Source: Homalodisca vitripennis (Eukaryota; Arthropoda; Insecta; Hemiptera; Cicadellidae). From it: a stretch of 64,000 nucleotides of DNA. Location of the stretch: contig NC_060213.1 in assembly GCF_021130785.1 (NCBI RefSeq), positions 97,270,501 to 97,334,500 of the forward strand, read 5' to 3'. Shown here one piece after another: positions 51,831 through 64,000 of the stretch (the first letter of the stretch is position 1; each line of letters starts with the position of its first letter). Both the position numbers and the translations under genes were made by a program. The notes below the pieces were generated by a model. The model did not search any database. It worked only from the letters and a program-made list of their open reading frames with translations, and was not told the origin of the DNA.

Positions 51831-54800
51831 GTAAGTTAGACTAAATTTGAAGATTTGATGCTTTTAATAGTTGAAGATGTGTATTCCAGTGTTTCTATGA
51901 TCCTTGGTGTTAAAACCAGTTGGTTCCATAAAAAAAACCTCTTCTTTCATACAGCCAAGGATTCTTTTAATAATTATTTTTTGTATTAAATCATGATTAG
52001 GGTTACCATATCTTCACTGACTGAAATTGGGACACCAAATGTGTCTGGTGGTCTGGAGTACGCCCCAGGTAAAGTGAGTCCTCCGGACATAAAAAAAAAC
52101 ATGTAAGCCTGAAAACTAAAAAAACATATAATTAATTTAAATTATTTACAAAACATGTAGAATATTTTAAACTTACTTTATCATACAAGTAAGTATGATA
52201 CGATTCCAGTCTAAATAAAGCGTTTTTATAATGTAACCTTATTTATTCTAAAATTTAGATGTTGTGTACTTAACTCCTGTTACATTTCAAAATGTAAGGT
52301 ACTTTGTTGGAACCAACAAACACTGAAATTAATTAATTAATTTTAATCATTAGATAAGCAATCGTAAATGAATATATATAAAAGTAATATTCTGCTTCTT
52401 TTAGTAATTCTGAATGCTAATCTGAGAACAAACAATCTCGAAAGTATTCCACCTAACTTCAGTCAGCTCGCGTGCAGTTAATTTTATCACATTAGACATG
52501 ATCTGGGCTTGAAAGCTCTTATTAACTAACTAGTGGTTCATTGTAGGCAGTGTAGGTAAAAAGTAGAAAAACTGTAATTAAAGTACAAGAATACGTCTGA
52601 GTCAAAATCAAGAAGATTTAAAAACAATTATCAATTTCTGGTGAGGCATTGTATTCATCACCTGAAATCAGGACAGCTCTGCTTCATCAGGACATAGGGC
52701 AACCCTAATCATAACGTGAAGTTTTCAATGATAACTTTATATAAAATTTCATAAGAAATGTTTTGGAATGTTCCAAGTTTCTTTATAGTTATTTAACAAA
52801 AGTTGGATTAAAATTATTACAACTCTTCCTGTCTAAAAAGCTTTAAAACACAAACCTGAAAGGAATAGTGAATTCAGGTTCCTCAAGGTTATATAGAAAT
52901 GTGTTGTGTTTCTATGTAAACTCAGCTGCTTCTATTGGTTTAGTTGTGTGATCAAGATAAAGTTTGTACGTAAGTTTGTAGAGTGACTTATTAATCCTAT
53001 AATACAATACAAAAATCCAAGGTAAGCACAAGACAAAACATCTAACTCCTGTAATATATTTCAATGTTTGCTTTACTTGGCATACATACATAATGCTGAA
53101 TTATTTATGTTTATTTTAAAGTTCAATTCTTAAAAATCTAAGAAGAGCATATAAAGGTTTACAATTTTGTGTTGTTTTTGGTTTGAGTAGAAAAATATGT
53201 AAGTTTTAAACAATATAACAATTTTCCTTCACTTGCTTTTATTTTTATGTTATATATTTAATTATTTTTTAAAGAGTTGTAATTGTCAATAGGAAAATAT
53301 GTTCAAAAGCGATTTATTGGTCCAAAATTTACTTCCAAAAATAGACTTTGGGATACTTAATGCAACTTCTAAGTAAGTTGAACTAAATACAACAATGTTA
53401 ACAGAAAGGTAAAGATGTTTTTGTTTATTTGTTGCACATTTCGCATTCTTGCTTTGGAAGATCACCAGCTAGACAGCGCAAGTTAGGACCCATGAAGGAG
53501 TTGGGCAAGGTTTGGCATCCGGTGGCGCCCTCTATAAATAGGTCACATTGTAGAGAGTAGTGACAGCTGACGATGCGGTGACAGTTGGCAAGGAGACAAC
53601 TACGTGGCGGCCAATGGTTGGCAGACCTGTGGTGGTTAAGTAACGATGTTTGGTCCCACCCCTGCGCTCGGGTACACCCACCACCCACTGTTATATTTAC
53701 CTGCGGAAGCACGTGATGAAGATGACAGGTGATATGTTGTTGTTTGGCCGCAAAGTGTTAGAGGTCAAAAGGACAGATTGGAACTTTGATTGGTTTAGAC
53801 AGCTGGAAATTCTGAAAAACTACATGGAATAGAGTTAGCCCAGGGAAATTAAAATATAAAGACACTTGTTAATTAATTTAACTGGAAATTATTTTAATTA
53901 AATGCTTATTGCATAGTTAAAGTTTTCTCAGTTTAAAGAATTTCTAAGGAGTTATGTACAATTCTAAAAATGTACAAACTTTGTTATTTTTTACGTTTTG
54001 TTTGTAATTTTTTTTTAATGTATTAACAGTTTTTAAAGTTTCCAAACAGTTAATGCTTCCAATAAAAAATGTCTACAATTTTAGAGAGAGACCACATGTA
54101 TAAATGTCTAACATGGTTTAAACATTGGGAATATAAGCAAGACACCCAATTTATATCTTTATTCTCAAAGTAGCCTAATGATAAAAAAATAACATAATGT
54201 TCTCAAAGAGTATCTAGACAGAAAATTTGAAATATTTCAATTTTTTGATAATTTAAAAGGGTTTCACTAACATTTTTTAATATTACATTTAAAAGATTTA
54301 TGGAATAAAACCGTTCATACATAATGTTTAAAATATATCCAAGTGGATATTAATGTATATTGGATTCAAATTTTTTTACATTTTGGTCCTGTGGGAATTT
54401 AGGGATCAGATTTCTTTTCTGAGCCATAGAACCATGATCATAATAGTTATATTCAAATTTCCCTTATCCATCAATAAGGATCACTAAGATTGCCCACATG
54501 TACTGTAATATCATCTAGATTATTGCTGTGGATTTTCCATAGTCTTTTGTTTATAAGGGACTTTAATGAATTGCTTCTGCAGTTTTTTTTTTCTAGATTA
54601 TCACACAATACTTGTTAGTTTTCCAACAATCGTTAGAGTATTTTGTCCAGAAAAAGTGTTATTTTAGTGCTATTCTATTAATTGTCATTAGTGGAAAAAG
54701 CCGAATTCCAAAATTTTCAAAACTCAGTTGAATGGAGATGGTGGTTGTGGCACTCTACCATTGGAAATGCACTTAAAACTAAAAATAAAATATAAAAAAC

Positions 54801-56736
54801 TTTACAATAATAATTTCTTTTATTAAATTCAATATTATTTAGTTCAAAATTAGAATATCTGTATTTTTTTGGACAATAAAGAATATTGGCTTTTTAGAAT
54901 CAATATTGTTAATTTTGTTTTGTAATATGAATGTTTTCCTTATCTTATTTAAAAAATTTTAATGTTTCTGTTGTTTTTCTTATGATATAATGACAATAAA
55001 GGAATAAATTATTGATTGATAATCACGGTCTATGTATATATACAATTTTAAGTAATTGTACTTATATATGTGATTACATAATCTCAGGTAAATCATAATA
55101 TATTAATCTATCATAACAATTATAGAATGATCATAAAATTATCATAAAATAAGTTTTTCTTTTAAAATCCGTTCTGTTTATAATATTACTCACTCACTTG
55201 GTGCAGAATCCAACCTTGTATACAATTTTTATAAACAATTGTAACATTGTGAGCTTAATAAAAATTGTGAGGCTAACATTGTTTTTGGAAATTACACGCA
55301 ATACAGATCCATGAAACTGCCCGAGTTATTTACAGGGTATTTGAATTTATTAAATGTTACAGAAAAATCATAGTTTACAGTTTTGTAACACCAGTAAATT
55401 CCACACTTTTATTGTGTTTCCAGACAGCTTAAATAGGTATATTATTTAAATGTGAGGTATTTTCTTTCCACATCAAAGAGTTGACTTACTATTGGTGTTC
55501 TTATACTTCATTAACATCTGTTTTATCATATATATAAATATAATTGAACTAGACATTTTTCTTATCAGAGTCTAAAATAGAGTCGTTTCAGTCCTTCACA
55601 TTGGCCGGTTAACCTTCTCAGCTCAGCCTGGTCCGACTTGGCTCGGTTAGAAATAGCTTCTGCTGTCCGTTACCTCATTACACAAACATCGGTAGTTGTG
55701 ACTCAAATAACAGTACTGTCTGGTCGTCAAGGAAGCCTTTGAGACAAGGTGAAGAAACCTGGCAAAAATGTTTGCTATTCTACTGTATATCTTTTATTTA
55801 TAAAATAACTTTATTAATTTATTGCTTTGGCAATGACAGAGGTGTGACAAATTTTATAACCAGGGAGGGCACAAAATTAACTGTGTTAAGAGTAATTATA
55901 AGTAGTAAACTTTGAAGTGAGCAAAACTAGATAAAGTACAAAAATAATTTATTTTCATGCTGTAACAGACCTGCAATATCAATTGACTGTATTAATTGAT
56001 ACTGTTTAGAGTCATTAATGTTCATTGTGAACATTAAACAATTTCCAGTTACAACCAACTGTTTTATTTTTATGATTAAAAGAAATTGAATTGTTTAGCT
56101 AATTTGCTTGCTCTGATTAATGTAACACACCTTTTTGCTGTACAGTTTGTAGATTTTATTATTATTTAAAAGAAATTAATGATTTATCTGAATTCTCAAT
56201 TCAAAGTAATTTAAAATTTATTAACCTGTCCTGAAATGTTTTTTTTTTTATTTTGGGTTTGAATGCTGAGTGAAGAGTTTCAAGCTGGTAGTATAATCTA
56301 CAAAAGCTGTCCTATTTATAAGGGGTTTTAAACAATGGTTTAATTATGGTACCGTTATTGAAGAAAAATCCCAAACTGTTATTACCAGTAGGGGAATAAC
56401 AAGAAAAAAATGTTAAAAGTTAAAAAAATGTCAAGAAGTCCAGGATAGTGAATAAATAGATTTTTCTAAGCTGGAACATTTTTCATTGGATTAAGCTGGC
56501 ACAACTTTTTTCCATTTGACAAGACCTTTCATCCTCTAAATGTCTGATCCACTCTTGATCACAATGTGCAATTGTCTGTGTGAAATCCAAAAAAATTTGT
56601 TAAAATATTAATTAAAAATTTTCCTTACTCAAGAAAATTCCTGAAACATCATCTCCTGGTGTTTGTAGTACTCAGATATGGATCTCTCGGTTTTGTCAAA
56701 GTTTTGAAAACAGTTTTTTTCTGTGTGGTTATGCAG
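51831..56736. other. Intron 2, first part
   Basis: AT-rich intron. A GC-richer segment at 53,440-53,700 has open frames on both strands but no family match. Nothing further supported. Confidence 0.5.
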
Positions 56737-56991
56737 TTGTTCATCCATCTGTATAATCGCGATTGGCAGGAATTGCGACGATGTAAACCAATCCAGAGTC
56801 CAAGGTTTTATGAGACACTGCCGGAAGCCGCAAGATCGTTGATTGAAAGAAGGAAGCCATGCGTGATAGCACCCATTAAGAAGCCGTCACCTACAAGGCC
56901 GGGGGCTGTGGGTTCGGGTGGAAAATTTTCCCTTACATCACACTCGTCTTCTTGTTTGTGCGGAAACTTTCCAGCTCAGTTGTCGAAATAA
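56737..56991 (+). CDS. Candidate alternative terminal exon of the host gene
   Basis: After an acceptor-like TGTGGTTATGCAG the frame in phase 0 (matching exon 2's end) is open for 84 codons to a TAA at 56,989. The content looks coding and is GC-richer than the intron: NRDWQELRRCKPIQSPRFYE, then a basic Pro-rich part (IKKPSPTRPGAVGSGG) and a Cys-containing tail. It could give a short isoform ending here, or be an internal exon with an undetected donor. No family recognised. Confidence 0.35.
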   Translation: MFIHLYNRDWQELRRCKPIQSPRFYETLPEAARSLIERRKPCVIAPIKKPSPTRPGAVGSGGKFSLTSHSSSCLCGNFPAQLSK

Positions 56992-59518
56992 TACAAAACT
57001 AACACATTTAGTAAACAAAATAATTTCAAAACTCACTTTTACAAAACTCAGTGGAGTTGAAAACACGTTCAAAAGTGATACTGACATTTTATATAATCTT
57101 TATAAATATATTTTTAATCTCATCTTCTCTCGTATCCACCTGAAAGAAGCGCTTTTATTCAGAATAAGTAAAAGAAACAAGTAAAAACCTTAGAAATATT
57201 GTTTAAAATTTATATTATTTATTGTTTATTCTATAAATAGTTTTTTATAAATATAACTTTTTTACATATTTTTACAGCATGTCAGTTTGCTTTCTTCAAA
57301 TACTGATGTATATATATTTTACATAAATATAATAATTAATTGTGAAAATGGTCTTATCAGTTCCACACAATAATATAATTCTCTTTACTTTAGCAAACTT
57401 TTTTGTTATAAACTATTGAAGTAATTTTAATAGTCCATTGAATTTAGGCTTTAAATTAAGGTCATGAAATTATTATTTATTAAATCAAAAATTTTTATTA
57501 AGATTTATATAAAAGATATATGCTTAGTGGTTAGGAAATAAGAAAAGGGTTTAAATTTCTCAGATCTTATCTTAAAAAAAATAATTTACCATTGTACTTA
57601 TTTCAAATGAATAATAGAAAGTTGACTGTGCCAAGTGTCGAATTGCGCGCCAGAGGTGACGAAATGCGCCCGCGCGACTGTAAACATCAGTCTGTCACCT
57701 AGAGATGTGTGTGGCTGTGACGAGGTATACAGTGGATCTCCACGCGCGGACAGGAGGCCTAGTAATTAGCCTTGCACGTAGATGAGTGCATATATTCTTA
57801 TGTGCGATAGCTGTAGCGATAGAACATGTAGGTGGAATGCTGCCAGCACAATTGCTCTAACCATTCTTTTGTTTGCATTTGATAAATATCTGCAATACCA
57901 CTCCATTCTTTCCTTCTTAACGACTGTTTTCTTGTTGTCCCATAAAGCATGAGTGTAAAATGTATCGACATGTTCTCAAGGAGTACATCAGCATGTCAAT
58001 TTAAATTATACAGCACCCTATTTTTTGTTTGTGGACTGTTTTTATTACTTGAAATATTTACTGCACTCTAAAAGGAAAATATCTTGAGATTAAGATCTTT
58101 TATTAAAATATTTTTCAAACACTGTCTAGAGTGATTTCGACTATTACAGTAGAGTAGAATAGAACATCCTTTTTCAGTGAAATGTATCACCAAACAATAA
58201 TGATAAAAATAAATACAATACTGAGTGAAATTGTTTAAATTGTATTATCTTAGCTGACCATACATCCATGAAGGACATTGATAAACTAAAACACATGTAA
58301 ACTTCATAATTTTCTTATTACATCAGCAGTTTTATTGTTGAGTTATCTGTAAGTTATATCTATAAACAAGACATTCTTAAGTTTAAAATTTAGTGTTTAG
58401 CTCAAAATTGACTTTTTAATTCAAAATTTTTAGGTGAAAGTTTAATGCAGTGTTATTATTTGGTAGTTACCGTTAGTTTCATTTCATTTGTTCCTTCTGA
58501 TGTAAATGTCAGCTTTGACATGGTGATAATTCATTGTCATTATAAGAAAGTTAGTCAGCCATTGCCATTGTAATCAAATATTTTAAATTCTGCTGTTTAA
58601 TCAGCACACATTATTTACAGTAAATTTTAAACATATGGTTAGAAGCAATGGGATACCACGTTTTAATCTATATCAGTAATTTGCAGGCTAATTGTGTGAG
58701 ATTTGATGATATATTTTTACTCACTTCTCCATTACTTTATAATGCTAATAATTAATAATATAATACCATTATTTGTAGTACTTCTTCTTTAACATAAACT
58801 AGTAGCATTCACTACAGCACTGTACATTGTTAGCTATTGTAAAACTTTTTATAGAACTAATTAACTTACTGAAAGTTTGCAAGTTAAATCAGTATTTGAT
58901 TGTTATTTGAGTTTATATTGTTTTCATAAATCTTAAAGAAATAACAGTAAGTTACCAAATAGGTTTAAAAATTAAATATTTATTGCTTGGATAAGGTATT
59001 ATTCAGGCATTTGTAATGTTTTACTGGCTAATCAATGTAAAAATAATATTTCTTTTCTTAACAATATGTTTACAGTTTTAATGCAATATCAGAAGATAAA
59101 AATATTTTTAACGATTTTTTTCTTTTTGCACAAAATTAAAATAATGTATGACTTATTAATATTGTTTTCAGAAAACTAATAAAAATGTAATATGTTAGCA
59201 AGATTAATTATTTTTAAATTGTAAATAGTTTAAGCTTTAAAATACTTCATAAGTTTTTTACATAAAATTGTAGGTAGCTTCTAACTATCTTTGTATGTAT
59301 TATTTTGTAAGAGATTAAGTATTTTGTTCAATATTTTGTTAATGTTATGATTAAATTTAGTTTGAGGTAAATACACTTCAAATAAACTGTATTTGTTGCA
59401 GAAGGTTTTAATTATCCCTGTATAATCTTGCTGGTGTTTGGTGGTAGAGTGGTTTTACTGTAAACTTTATAACACTCTGATCTGATTTTTTCCAAGCACT
59501 TTAAAATAACCATTTTAG
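56992..59518. other. Intron 2, last part
   Basis: AT-rich; a CpG-rich patch lies at 57,640-57,780. No supported exon. Confidence 0.5.
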
Positions 59519-59866
59519 GACCTAATATTTCAAAAATTTCCTGATGAAGGAGCCCCTACTGATCTGGAGAGTATTATATATCCCCGACTCGGTGTTCTGG
59601 ACACCTCCCAGAAAAGATTTCTGGGTGCGCCATTGCTACAAACCTGTGTCATTTTGCAGGACCTGAACGCAGATATTCCTGGACTATGTGTACCAGAACC
59701 GGTGGAGAGCCGCAGCCAGCTGTTGGACGGTGCGACTCTCAGAGACATCCCGGCGTTGTACCACGTGCCGGCGCTACACTCCCACGAGCTTGCAGTGGTC
59801 GGCGTCTGGGTGGACCCACGTGTTGTCACAGGCTTCAAGTACCGCGTGCGCCCACTTGAGGAGAAG
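59519..59866 (+). CDS. Host gene exon 3
   Basis: 116 codons in phase 0 between acceptor ACCATTTTAG and donor GTACGA. It includes YPRLGVLDTSQKRFLGAPLL, then NADIPGLCVPEPVESRSQLL, then VGVWVDPRVVTGFKYRVRPL. A second acceptor (TTTTGCAG at 59,659) is in the same frame and would give a shorter form starting DLNADIP. The VDPRVVTG part recurs in exon 7 as IDPRIVT, so the protein has an internal repeat. Protein not recognised. Confidence 0.75.
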
Positions 59867-61500
59867 GTACGAATTGGTTATTTGTCACCAGAGGCTGATG
59901 GACCTACTAAATATATAAGATGATGCACAAGAGTCCTTGCAGTATCCATATGGATTGCACTTACATTGTACGTTGGTAAACATTTTTCCTGATTGGTAGC
60001 ACGTTTACGTGTTCAGAGTGCTGTGCGGTCATTAGTATCCTCAGAAATGTTGAGTTCAACCATAGTAAATCCTTTTGTTAAAGCAGTTTCTTCTGCTCCC
60101 CATTTTTGCAAGGTGGATTTAATTAAACAGCCACCTGCTGTAGCTATGTTTTATACTTCTTCATTAACAGTAGTTCTATTTATGCTGTTGTGATATAACA
60201 CTCAAATGTACGAGCGGACTTGTCTTTGAAAAGAAAGTGAAATGTTGATTGGTGACATTATGTTATAGCAGTCTGTTAGCTTTCACTATTGATCGTTAAA
60301 ACTGTTTTTTACCCTTTTGTGCTAGAAGTAGAGTGGTAGCAGCATAACTTGTCCCTAAATTCTACACCATGAGATTGTAACTGCTCACACAATTATCACA
60401 ATGAGGTAGTTTTTGGCAAAAAACTGAAATGGTTGCCTAACCTGACACCATTTGTGTTTCAAAAATGATAAGAGATATGAAAGGACCACATATTGATGAC
60501 ATAGAAAAATGGAAGATTCTTGTAAATCCACGTTAACTGTACTGAACTAGCAAAAGATTCTGTAGCACTTGACTATTGTGAGGAACCAGGCACAACCTTT
60601 TTTTAGTTCAATGTACCCCCTCATACTTTAAAAATAGTGGATAATTTGGAACTAAAATTCCAAGTAAAAATATATTAAAGAAAATAAAATGTATATTTTA
60701 CTTATTATATAATGTCAAACAATTGACTCTTTACCAAACTCTTGTTGAACTGTTATTACCTTGTGAGTTCTAATTATAATTCTCAGAACATCTGAAACAT
60801 ACTTCTAAAACAAATATAGTAAACAAACTTACAACAGATTGATCATGAGCGGTTGAATAATAATATATTTTCGTAAAAATGTATGAAAAGCTTAGTATAT
60901 GAAAATAAACTAAGATTCTAAGGAATATACTTTAATGTACAAGTTTACCATTACCAGCAAACTTTAACGTTACTGTTTTATTACAAACAAGTGAAATAAT
61001 AATTATTTTAAACACATTAAAGTTATGAATGAAATGAAACATGTCTTTATTAGAGGCGAAGTTAGGACTATAAAGTCTCTCTACCACTTAACCTCATTAT
61101 GGATAGCAGCAAATATAAAATAGACAGTAATTTTATTACAGGTCATAAAAACTTGTCAAAAGTGTCTATTACATGTTTTGGTACAACCAAATTTCATAAA
61201 TTTACTAGTGTTCTTGTATATGTTTATAATATACATAACAAATGTTATAATGCAAGTCTACATTATATACATTATTATTTTTTGTGTAAAATTAAACACT
61301 TTCTAATTTGAAGTATGAGCTATCTTGTTTCTAAAATTATCTTTATGGATAAGATAATTTTTATTCCAGCTATAAAGTATGAAAAATCTTTTGTAAACCA
61401 TTATTATTAATACTGGTTGGTAATAATGTTGGTATTGATATTGGTAATTGGAACTGTAGGCAAAGTTTTGTTTATTGATACACTTTTTTGCATTGTTTAG
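59867..61500. other. Intron 3
   Basis: AT-rich; 59,990-60,550 has somewhat more balanced composition and may be an old repeat. No exon supported. Confidence 0.5.
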
Positions 61501-61743
61501 AGAGGCAAGTATTACTTTGGTGGGAGAGCATTGGAACTTCAGAGCATTGGTCGTGGCTACTCCCGCAGATTTACATTCCAGCCGAATAATGGCAGACTCA
61601 ACGACAATGATAACTACTTCTGGTCTGACTCTCGCCCCGATGGTTTCACGTTCGAACTGGAAGTGGTCTCTGTTGGGGACAAGTTCACGGTGTTCGATGC
61701 CAACAATGTTGCCGTAGCCATCATGGAGGTGGTCGACACTCAG
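61501..61743 (+). CDS. Host gene exon 4
   Basis: 81 codons, phase 0, acceptor TTGTTTAG and donor GTGCGC (weaker than the others). The sequence is strand-rich: GKYYFGGRALELQSIGRGYS, FTFQPNNGRLNDNDNYFWSD, then FELEVVSVGDKFTVFDANNV. It looks like a beta-domain, not one I can name. An inverted SINE begins about 25 bp after the donor. Confidence 0.78.
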
Positions 61744-61769
61744 GTGCGCTTTAAACTCCTTCAAAAGTA

Positions 61770-61996
61770 TTTTTAAGGAGAGGCTGATCTCCTTTTAAGC
61801 TCTACACTACCCATCCTCATGGGCCACTGACCTGTATGAGGATCTTATCAAACAGAAAAAGGAGGAGAGTCGATACTCTACAAGATAGGTGGTACTGATA
61901 AAAATTGTTATGGTCGAGACAGAATTTGAAACTATGCCATCTCTATCTCAGACACAAAGCCCGACGTCTTAGACCACTCGACCACAGGCACTCCCA
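61770..61996 (-). mobile_element. tRNA-derived SINE, copy 2
   Basis: Minus-strand copy of the SINE at 48,811-49,036: TGGGAGTGCC, A box TGGTCGAGTGG, a degenerate B box, body CTGTTTGATAAGATCCTC and CAGTGGCCCATGAGGA, tail CAGCCTCTCCTTAA. No target duplication is obvious. Confidence 0.82.
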
Positions 61997-62543
61997 AGCA
62001 GAGTAGATAGTACCAGACTACTCAGTTAAATAAAACGGTTTTAACAATGTGAGCCAAAGCCTTTGATCTGAATATGTAGCTGGTACACTAGCGACCTTTG
62101 TTGTAAATATTATTTGTAAGGTTTTGTTAGTAATCTCTGCTAGTGTAGAAGAAAAAAACTCCATATGTATCATAGTTAATTCACTAGAAAATAGAGGAGA
62201 CAATATTACTAGATGGATATTGTCAGTGGTGGCACAAGTTATATGCAAATTGAAATTTGAATCGAGTCTTGATGCATTTGCTACTAAGTCGTGTTTATTA
62301 GGCACCAGTTGAGAGATTTCATAACTTTTATTCAGAGTCTTAGAAATCAGAAGGTTTAGAACACAATAATTTCAAAGACTGTAATTTTTTTAACTAATGA
62401 CTCTGTTCAGTTAGAAATTAACAATAACTATGAAAATGTTTTAAAATATCTTAAAGTGCTATGCATTGTATTATTTTTCAGTTTCAATCTAGTTTTATTA
62501 TACTTTGTACTTTGTGTATAAAACCCAGTCTCTTCTGCTACAG
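61997..62543. other. Intron 4, remainder
   Basis: AT-rich intron, nothing further seen. Confidence 0.5.
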
Positions 62544-62663
62544 ACACCTCAAGAAGAAGTGGATCACACAGTACTCAAGGATGGAACCATCCAGAAGACA
62601 GTCAAGGTGCAGATGCTTGGAAAAGTCGAGTGGTTTGAAAGCTGTGCAGCATCCGTTGTGCCT
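62544..62663 (+). CDS. Host gene exon 5
   Basis: 40 codons, phase 0, acceptor CTGCTACAG and donor GTGAGT. It includes EEVDHTVLKDGTIQKTVKVQ and KVEWFESCAASVVP. Confidence 0.78.
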
Positions 62664-62776
62664 GTGAGTAAACACTTTTCTACAAGTACTATTAATTTCA
62701 GTTTCATTCTAATATTTGTCAGTGGAATGATTTCAACTGAATCAAGAGATTTTAAAGTGCTGACTTTTTGCTCTAG

Positions 62777-62999
62777 GTGAGTGGAACAGCTGTTGCCACA
62801 AGAGCAAAGAACGGACGCAGTGCATGTGTGGTCCGAGTGACCCGTGCGATGCTCGGGTCTCATCCACGCAAAGGCTTCACACTTGTTCCAGGCATCAACA
62901 ACAAGCAGCGATCCACTGTGGTTCACGGCAAGAACATCGGTGATGTGCCCACCCGCTACACCATCTTTGGTCTCGAGCCATACGAGATCCCTGTCATCG
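62777..62999 (+). CDS. Host gene exon 6
   Basis: 74 codons plus one base, acceptor TTGCTCTAG and donor GTAAGT (phase 1). It includes GTAVATRAKNGRSACVVRVT, then RKGFTLVPGINNKQRSTVVH and YTIFGLEPYEIPVI. The 113-bp intron before it is the shortest of the gene. The high GC of the exon against AT-rich introns supports coding. Confidence 0.8.
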
Positions 63000-63972
63000 G
63001 TAAGTCGCATATTAATGACAAAGATCTACTATTTACTGGTTTGTTTATTTTATGTTATATACCGGATTTTGTTTTAAGTGTATGTAGCCTGTTAAGATGA
63101 TGAACTTAATATTTAAAAATTTTCTTAAATGTCCTGATGTCTCTAGTACATTTTAGAAAATAATTAACCCCTTCAGTGCTTATTGATACTATGTAGATGT
63201 TCCTCACAGCCTACATGATACTCTGGTACTATATTCAAATGTTTTATTGTTGAAGACATAAACATGCATAACAATCGTCAAATTATATAGCATTTAAGAA
63301 TAAGCTAATGTCTACCTTATAACAAGAATTAAAAATCCTTATCAATTAAAAAGCAGTGAGTACTAAAATATTATTTTTGAACTAACCAAAGCTTGAGATT
63401 ATTTTGAAAAGATACTAGAGTATTCTTTTTTCAACCCAGATGGCAAGTTATTGTAAAAGTTTATACCAGAATAAAAGTTGTTTTTCAGAAAAAGTTGTTG
63501 AGTAATTTGAGTGAGCGGATGAATTATTGCTGTGAAGATTGAAAGGTCACTGTTTTACTGGGTATAGGTGTTAGTTTTTGAAGACAAATGGCATGCATAC
63601 TGACAAGTATAAGCTTTGAAAATTCAACAAGTTAAATTCCCCTTAAAAAAACCTCTACACGATTGTGTATATAGTGAGTTAACCACAACCCCTTGAGTGT
63701 CAAGGTCTCATGTTTCTTGACACTATCTAGATATTTCTCAGTCTACAGGAGACCTCAGCATTAAAAAGATTTAAATAGTTGTTTTCAAATATTCAAATTT
63801 TCAGTCCACAAGATTGTACTACAATTTAATGTATTACAACGTTTTTTTTCCATTATATGATGATTTTTCTGTGGCTGTACACCATCTGACTACAGTTCAC
63901 AATGAAGTTGATCACTAATGGCTTAGCTACTTTTTTATCAAAAATATTATTTAGAACACCTGTTCTTTGCAG
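63000..63972. other. Intron 6
   Basis: AT-rich intron, nothing further seen. Confidence 0.55.
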
Positions 63973-64000
63973 GGACTTACATCGACCCGAGGATTGTGAC
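63973..64000 (+). CDS. Host gene exon 7, cut by window end
   Basis: After acceptor TTCTTTGCAG the phase-1 join gives GTYIDPRIVT, closely matching GVWVDPRVVT of exon 3. This both supports the splice phase and shows a repeated unit starting again. The exon continues beyond the window. Confidence 0.7.

Noticed and set aside
53425..53832. Open frames on both strands in intron 2
   Set aside because: No splice-compatible borders or family match; possibly an old repeat.
59530..59838. Minus-strand frame of 102 codons opposite exon 3
   Set aside because: A GC-rich antisense shadow of the exon.
62564..63010. Minus-strand frame of 148 codons opposite exons 5 and 6
   Set aside because: It mirrors the coding exons and crosses an intron; the plus-strand exons have splice sites and phase continuity.

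Overview
The window is animal, almost certainly arthropod/insect, nuclear DNA. It is AT-rich, with long introns using GT-AG splice sites, TG/AT microsatellites, tandem satellites and tRNA-derived SINEs. Its left 16 kb is an endogenous double-stranded DNA virus/transposon of the Maverick/Polinton-adintovirus type. The species cannot be named from sequence alone.

Positions 1 to about 16,000 hold a nearly complete Polinton/adintovirus-like element, cut by the left window edge. Almost all genes run on the minus strand. The replication and integration genes are an intact protein-primed family B DNA polymerase (1264 codons) and an RVE integrase with a C-terminal chromodomain. The virion genes are a putative double-jelly-roll major capsid protein, a minor capsid (penton-like) protein, an adenain-type maturation protease, an A32/FtsK-like packaging ATPase, a parvovirus-type phospholipase A2 protein, and an eight-repeat fibre-like protein next to a coiled-coil protein with the same N-terminal tag. 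Accessory genes include a candidate glycosyltransferase (GT14-like), a DUF8207-like protein, a protein made of three tandem repeats, a small protein with a SOCS/BC-box-like start and Cys pairs, and a possible PC4-like protein at the edge. The large reading frames are open, so the copy looks young. Unusual points are three ATGA stop/start overlaps, a protease frame with no usable ATG that follows an A9 run at the end of the PLA2 gene, and a candidate two-exon plus-strand gene whose intron contains the whole polymerase gene on the other strand.

Positions 16,000-38,600 are gene-poor and repeat-rich. They hold a 74-bp tandem repeat full of TTCCCGCC (E2F-like) sites, a dispersed family with a hammerhead-like core, a 2.79-kb decayed transposon with about 335-bp terminal inverted repeats and a GAA target duplication, hairpin/MITE-like elements, a TG microsatellite, two 87-bp tandem arrays flanking a roughly 3.1-kb array of 108-bp units, a 129-bp tandem duplication, and two copies of another dispersed repeat. 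The 108-bp array and the 87-bp array on its left carry many single-base insertions typical of unpolished long reads.

Positions 38,671-64,000 contain a large host gene on the plus strand. Seven exons can be followed by splice sites and phase; the last is cut by the window end. The protein is not recognised, but it has an internal repeat (a VDPRVVTG-like segment returns as IDPRIVT). Its introns hold two copies of a tRNA-Leu/Ser-like SINE, one starting about 25 bp after an exon's donor site, and two microsatellites.
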